A DNA stretch of 64,000 bases from Mucilaginibacter inviolabilis (GTDB lineage Bacteria > Bacteroidota > Bacteroidia > Sphingobacteriales > Sphingobacteriaceae), in assembly GCF_011089895.1 (NCBI RefSeq), contig NZ_JAANAT010000001.1:372001-436000 (forward strand), read 5' to 3'. Position numbers and translations under genes: made by a program. This document shows positions 61,301 to 64,000 of the stretch, one piece after another. Under the pieces are notes generated by a model. It searched no databases. It worked only from the letters and a program-made list of their open reading frames with translations, and was not told where the DNA came from. The first letter of the stretch is position 1. Every line of letters starts with the position of its first letter.

Positions 61301-61890
61301 ACTAGAAATGTCTGTGATTTAAAGCCTACAAAGGTTATTTTAATTGTAGCACCATCTTTCACATCTAAAATAAACTTACCATTAATATCTGTTACTGTAC
61401 CTTGCTTGGAATTACCCACAACTGAAACACTTACTCCTGTTAACGGCACTCCCTTATTATCTTTAACCGATCCTGTTACAGTAATATCAGCTAATATTGA
61501 TGTGTTGGTGCTAAAAGCTTCCACACCTGGCGCCTCTTTAGTAATGATGATGGATTTTCCATCAATAATGTAGGAAAGTTGTAAGTTTTTAAGAGCTGTT
61601 TTAAGTACATCATCAAGGGAAGTGTTCTTGAAATTAACATCAAGGGTATACGTTTTTTGTGATCCCTTTGGCGACCAAAATACATTGTATCCCGTTTGTC
61701 GGTTAATTTCACTGAACAACTGTTTCAGCGTAACATCATTTTGTTTATAAGTTATTTTTTGTGAAAAGACCGATGCACTGACCTGCATAAATGCCAGCAG
61801 GAGTATAAGGCTCGTTATTTTCATTATAAGAAGGAATTTCTTGGTGTAGCACGAATGCGTACAAATGTTTGTAGTAAAATTTTTGTACAT
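58342..61890 (-). CDS. SusC/RagA-type TonB-dependent transporter with N-terminal STN signalling domain
   Basis: The 1182 residues start with a signal region; either Met1 or Met23 (MKITSLILLLAFMQVSASVFSQ, ATG 61824) may be the start. The STN domain (about 60-115, LKQLFSEINRQTGYNVFW) passes a signal to the FecR protein when substrate binds. A carboxypeptidase-regulatory-like domain follows (about 132-212), then the plug with VVVTAYGKKERREAIVGSVTTV, LTNALAGQVAGVIAYQPSG and ILKDASATALYGARGGNGVILVKTK, and the barrel, which ends NVGLNVNL. It faces a FecR gene and an ECF sigma gene upstream, so it likely both imports the substrate and induces its own expression. Confidence 0.96.
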   Translation of the reverse strand: MYKNFTTNICTHSCYTKKFLLIMKITSLILLLAFMQVSASVFSQKITYKQNDVTLKQLFSEINRQTGYNVFWSPKGSQKTYTLDVNFKNTSLDDVLKTALKNLQLSYIIDGKSIIITKEAPGVEAFSTNTSILADITVTGSVKDNKGVPLTGVSVSVVGNSKQGTVTDINGKFILDVKDGATIKITFVGFKSQTFLVTPQTKLFTVTLEEDVQQADEVVVTAYGKKERREAIVGSVTTVKPGNLKIPASNLTNALAGQVAGVIAYQPSGQPGVDNSTFFIRGVTTFGYRQSPLILIDNVELTASDLARLNVDDIESFSILKDASATALYGARGGNGVILVKTKEGKTGKSQINFRVENASSQSVKTLQLADPITYMKLFNEAVRTRYPLDPLPYDQNKILNTEATINHAPGSNQYVYPAVNWLDMLFKNRTSTQRGNLSVQGGGGVARYYVAGSYDNDNGILRTDIRNNNNNNVKFQNYQIRSNVNINITDKTELIVRLAGTFNEYNGPRTNDANFQTDLYNLVMHTSPVDFPAYFPPDSANLRTKHILFGNTPASNGGLGSTQYINPYASLLSGHQNFSESRMLAQLELNQSLEFLTSGLNFHGIFSTNRYAYFRSQLYYNPFYYTTQNYDKTTNQYTLLWINSQPGQAQEYLSYSRDPYSDNLQTFVYFQGVLDYNRSIGKNHNVSASLIGTRQQQLYSNNLDPRTNTYSLQYSLPYRNLTVAGRATYSFKSRYFLEFNFGYNGSERFSANHRFGFFPTIGASWIVSDEKFWGDLYDVFDRFKLRASYGLVGNDQIGSQRFFYLSDVNLNGGNSASFGTNNAYSHNGVRINSYENDDVTWETSKQTNLGLEFTLFKKFNVIAEVYRNDKYNILQDRSSIPSTMGLESGISANVGKVQSQGIDISVDGKQSITKDIWLSARGNFTYSTNKYTQYEQPDYKEGYRNIIGQPLNRAYGYIAERLFVDDNEAKNSPSQIFSTGGTPPQGGDIKYRDLNGDGKIDAADQTFIGYPTVPQIVYGFGISTGFKNFDLSAFFQGQANVSFFIDPARTAPFIKSPDSYFTGNTALLKAYADDHWSEDNQNLYALYPRLGPNGAVIENNRQNSTWWLRDGSFMRLKSLEIGYTLPARLSKALSLKNARIYFNGLNLFTWSPFKLWDPEQGGNAFAYPVQKVFNVGLNVNL

Positions 61891-61954
61891 TTGTTTAGGC
61901 TGGTTAATGTTAAAATTGTTATCTCCAATAGCATTTTAGTTTAATAAGCTTTAA

Positions 61955-61983
61955 GATCAGAGACATCGCGAGTGTCTCTGATC
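61955..61983. terminator. Stem-loop between fecR-like and susC-like genes
   Basis: Perfect 11-base stem GATCAGAGACA / TGTCTCTGATC with a 7-base loop. It probably ends or attenuates the sigma/anti-sigma transcript before the transporter gene, which would have its own promoter. Confidence 0.65.
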
Positions 61984-62052
61984 ATGCTTTTAAACTATTC
62001 CTTTTTCGTTAAGTAGAATCTTCCATTTTCTTCCCGGTTTAAATCGATTAAG

Positions 62053-63195
62053 TTATAATTTGGTTTGTTTTGTTTTGGTAACTCTGATAGTAGAACCTTC
62101 AATGATAAACCTGGCACCAGTAGCTTGTTCTATCATTTTTAATAAGGTGGATATATTTGAAAAACGGGTGGTTACAGCAGATAATGGTTCTTTTTTAACA
62201 CTTTCATCCTCATATATAATTTTCACGTCGTACCATCTGGCTATTTGCCGCATAGCTATTTCCAGATCTTCATCATCAAATCTGAAAAACCCATTCTTCC
62301 AATCTATGGCGTCACGAGGATCTACCTCTGATATTTTGATTGTGGTTGTCAGGTCGGCTTCCTGCCCTGGTTTTAGTGTTGTATTGTTAGCTCCAACGGT
62401 AATTTTAACAGCTCCCTCTAACAACGTGGTTTTGGTACTAAGCTCATCGGGATAGGCATTCAGGTTAAAATGGGTGCCCAAAACTTCAACCAATTGTTTA
62501 TGGGTTACTACTTTAAAAGGCATGTTTTTATTATGCGCTACTTCAAAGTAAGCCTCTCCACTAAGTTCAACCTTTCTTTCCTTGGATAAAGTAAAACTTA
62601 CCGGATATTTTAAGGATGAAGCAGCATTTAGCCACACACGGGTTCCATCCGGCAAAAGCAGCTGATATTGTCCGCCTTTTGGTGTTTCTATGGTGTTGTA
62701 TTGTATGGAGCCATCGTTAGGCGCACCTGAATTAGCACTATATATTAATTGATCATCAGCGGTTTTAATTACCTGACTTCCTTTTTGCTGTGCTATTTTG
62801 CCGTTTTTAACGTCGGCTAAGAATATTTTTTTTCCATTAGCTAATACCAGGAAAGCTTTGTTACTGCCAGGTTTAATTTGCTGATTAAGTGCGATTGTTG
62901 AATTTACGTTTTGCTTGTGTTTGCCAACAAAAAAAAACGTACCAACTGATAATATCATTAATACAGACGCCGCAACTGCCCACCTTTTATATCCAAAAGA
63001 TTTTGATTTTGAAAAGTTGATTTCGCCCAGGAGCCGCGTCAGTATTTCTTCGCGAACACTACCTTCGTCCTCTGGAAATTCAGATGCTTCGTTCGAAACT
63101 TTATTGTACCAGTTGGTCAAAGCCTGCTTTTCTGAAGCAGTAGCCCGGCCTTCCTTGTGCTTTTGTATTAAGTTATAAATGGTTTGGCGGTTCAA
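62053..63195 (-). CDS. FecR-family anti-sigma factor
   Basis: The 380 residues have a cytoplasmic N-terminal part that should bind the sigma factor (IYNLIQKHKEGRATASEKQALTNWY), one membrane helix (about 70-88, RWAVAASVLMILSVGTFFFV), a FecR domain (about 165-270, TPKGGQYQLLLPDGTRVWLNAASSLKYPVSF and VELSGEAYFEVAHNKNMPFKVVT) and a C-terminal DUF4974-like domain. No ATG or GTG is available: the frame has a stop at 63240 and the first start-like codon is TTG 63195. It passes the signal from the STN domain of the transporter to the sigma factor. The sigma gene is 106 bases upstream. Confidence 0.92.
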   Translation of the reverse strand: MNRQTIYNLIQKHKEGRATASEKQALTNWYNKVSNEASEFPEDEGSVREEILTRLLGEINFSKSKSFGYKRWAVAASVLMILSVGTFFFVGKHKQNVNSTIALNQQIKPGSNKAFLVLANGKKIFLADVKNGKIAQQKGSQVIKTADDQLIYSANSGAPNDGSIQYNTIETPKGGQYQLLLPDGTRVWLNAASSLKYPVSFTLSKERKVELSGEAYFEVAHNKNMPFKVVTHKQLVEVLGTHFNLNAYPDELSTKTTLLEGAVKITVGANNTTLKPGQEADLTTTIKISEVDPRDAIDWKNGFFRFDDEDLEIAMRQIARWYDVKIIYEDESVKKEPLSAVTTRFSNISTLLKMIEQATGARFIIEGSTIRVTKTKQTKL

Positions 63196-63301
63196 TTGGT
63201 ATTGCGCTTTATAATGGTATGTTACATGAAAAACGTTTTACCCTATATCCTCACTAAAATAAATTTTAACTTTTATTAAAATATTACTTAATAGCTTAAT
63301 T

Positions 63302-63889
63302 TTAAAGGATGGAACGATATAATTGAAGAGATATCAATATTAGGCCGCCATATTTTTTGAGACCGCCGCGAATGATTTTAAGGGCGCGTGTAAGATTGGC
63401 TTCGACCCCTTTTTCTGTAATTTGCATCTCAGCAGCTATTTCTGAGTTTTTCATACCGTTTTCACGGCTGTAGCGGAAAACCAGGCGGCATTTTTCCGGA
63501 AGTTCCTCTACTATACTATCGATATATTGCTGCAGGAAGCGGGCATCCAATTTATCTTCCGTATAGGCCAAGGTTTCAAGGTCCAAATTTTGCTGCGCTA
63601 ACTCACTGCGACGTTGCTCTTTCTGATAATAATGGTATATACTTAATTTAATGGCTCCGGCAAGAAAAGCAGGTAGATTTCGGATATCAGAAAGGTTACA
63701 TTTTTCCCACAGTGAAATAAACACATCATGTACAATATCTTTAGCTACAGCGCTATCTTTGCAGTGATTCCACGCAATGGCCAGCATTTGCTTCCAGTAC
63801 CGGTTATAAATTTCGGTAAACGCGGCCTGTTCACCTTTCTTTAAATGAAAGGTAAGCAGTTCATCAGTATAATTGTTATAATCTGACAT
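63302..63889 (-). CDS. ECF-type RNA polymerase sigma factor (sigma-70 family)
   Basis: The 195 residues have sigma region 2 (about 15-85, AFTEIYNRYWKQMLAIAWNHCKDSAVAKDIVHDVFISLWEKC) and region 4 (about 128-180, LPEKCRLVFRYSRENGMKNSEIAAEMQITEKGVEANLTRALKIIRGGL). This is the Bacteroidota FecI-like family. The gene is the first of a locus that continues with FecR and SusC/SusD, so this sigma factor should direct transcription of the transporter genes when the substrate is present. The start is ATG 63889. Confidence 0.95.
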   Translation of the reverse strand: MSDYNNYTDELLTFHLKKGEQAAFTEIYNRYWKQMLAIAWNHCKDSAVAKDIVHDVFISLWEKCNLSDIRNLPAFLAGAIKLSIYHYYQKEQRRSELAQQNLDLETLAYTEDKLDARFLQQYIDSIVEELPEKCRLVFRYSRENGMKNSEIAAEMQITEKGVEANLTRALKIIRGGLKKYGGLILISLQLYRSIL

Positions 63890-64000
63890 ATAAGGAGGGG
63901 GCCCTAAGCTTGAAAATTTTAACAGAAAAAATTAATAGCCACGAGACAGGATTACATGCAGATCATTCCAATAAATCACATTTCTAATTTGAGGTAAAGC

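Noticed and set aside
1..64000. CRISPR arrays, prophage, insertion sequences, rRNA or standard tRNA genes
   Set aside because: No regularly spaced repeats, transposase or phage genes and no cloverleaf other than the tmRNA tRNA-like part were seen; this is from reading by eye and not from a search.

Overview
The window looks like a chromosomal segment of a Bacteroidota bacterium, most likely family Sphingobacteriaceae (Mucilaginibacter/Pedobacter-like). The evidence is SusC/SusD pairs, an ECF sigma/FecR-controlled uptake locus, promoters of the TAnnTTTG type, almost no Shine-Dalgarno sequences, a tmRNA with tag GENNYALAA, a fused E1 alpha-beta dehydrogenase, a DAHP synthase-chorismate mutase fusion, and palindromic intergenic repeats of the GTCATTGCGAGG type. 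The genus is inference. I saw no phage, insertion sequence, CRISPR array or rRNA; the only RNA gene I can support is tmRNA.

Layout. 1-5.6 kb: 3' part of a SusC transporter, its SusD lipoprotein and a secreted phosphodiesterase/phosphatase. 5.8-11.1 kb: two large poorly recognised proteins on the minus strand, the first of which resembles the clostridial P47/OrfX (TULIP) family. 11.4-14.1 kb: a lipoprotein, a membrane protein and a NarL-type two-component pair. 14.4-14.8 kb: ssrA. 14.9-22.9 kb: acyltransferase, two divergent HxlR regulator/SDR pairs, a cupin, an FtsX-type permease and a quinone-reductase-like enzyme. 23-28 kb: an aminotransferase, a DUF1573 protein, the fused E1 dehydrogenase and a nitroreductase. 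28.6-34.9 kb: two L,D-transpeptidases around a SUKH-family gene, a small double-glycine cysteine-rich peptide, an esterase and a DinB protein. 34.9-44.8 kb: an MFS transporter, then aromatic amino-acid synthesis (pheA, DAHP synthase-chorismate mutase, aroA, aroC) and a second unit with an S4 protein, aroB and a sterol desaturase-like enzyme, then proline dehydrogenase. 45.2-46.6 kb: a secreted nuclease. 46.6-53.6 kb: a complete ebo cluster (eboA to eboF in order) headed by a TMEM220-like gene. 53.9-63.9 kb: a nutrient-uptake locus with ECF sigma factor, FecR anti-sigma, SusC with an STN signalling domain, SusD and two surface lipoproteins.

The strongest new-looking signal is in front of pheA (40.96-41.13 kb). 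A 21-codon open frame in which nine residues are Phe or Tyr ends inside one arm of an RNA structure that competes with an intrinsic terminator just before pheA. This has every part of a classical translational attenuator for the pheA/DAHP synthase/aroA/aroC genes. Other points worth attention are the P47-like pair, repeat-derived sequence kept in frame inside aroA, two SDR enzymes lacking the usual catalytic residues beside HxlR regulators, helically phased GTTAAAA heptamers before the dinB-like gene, and the intact ebo cluster.
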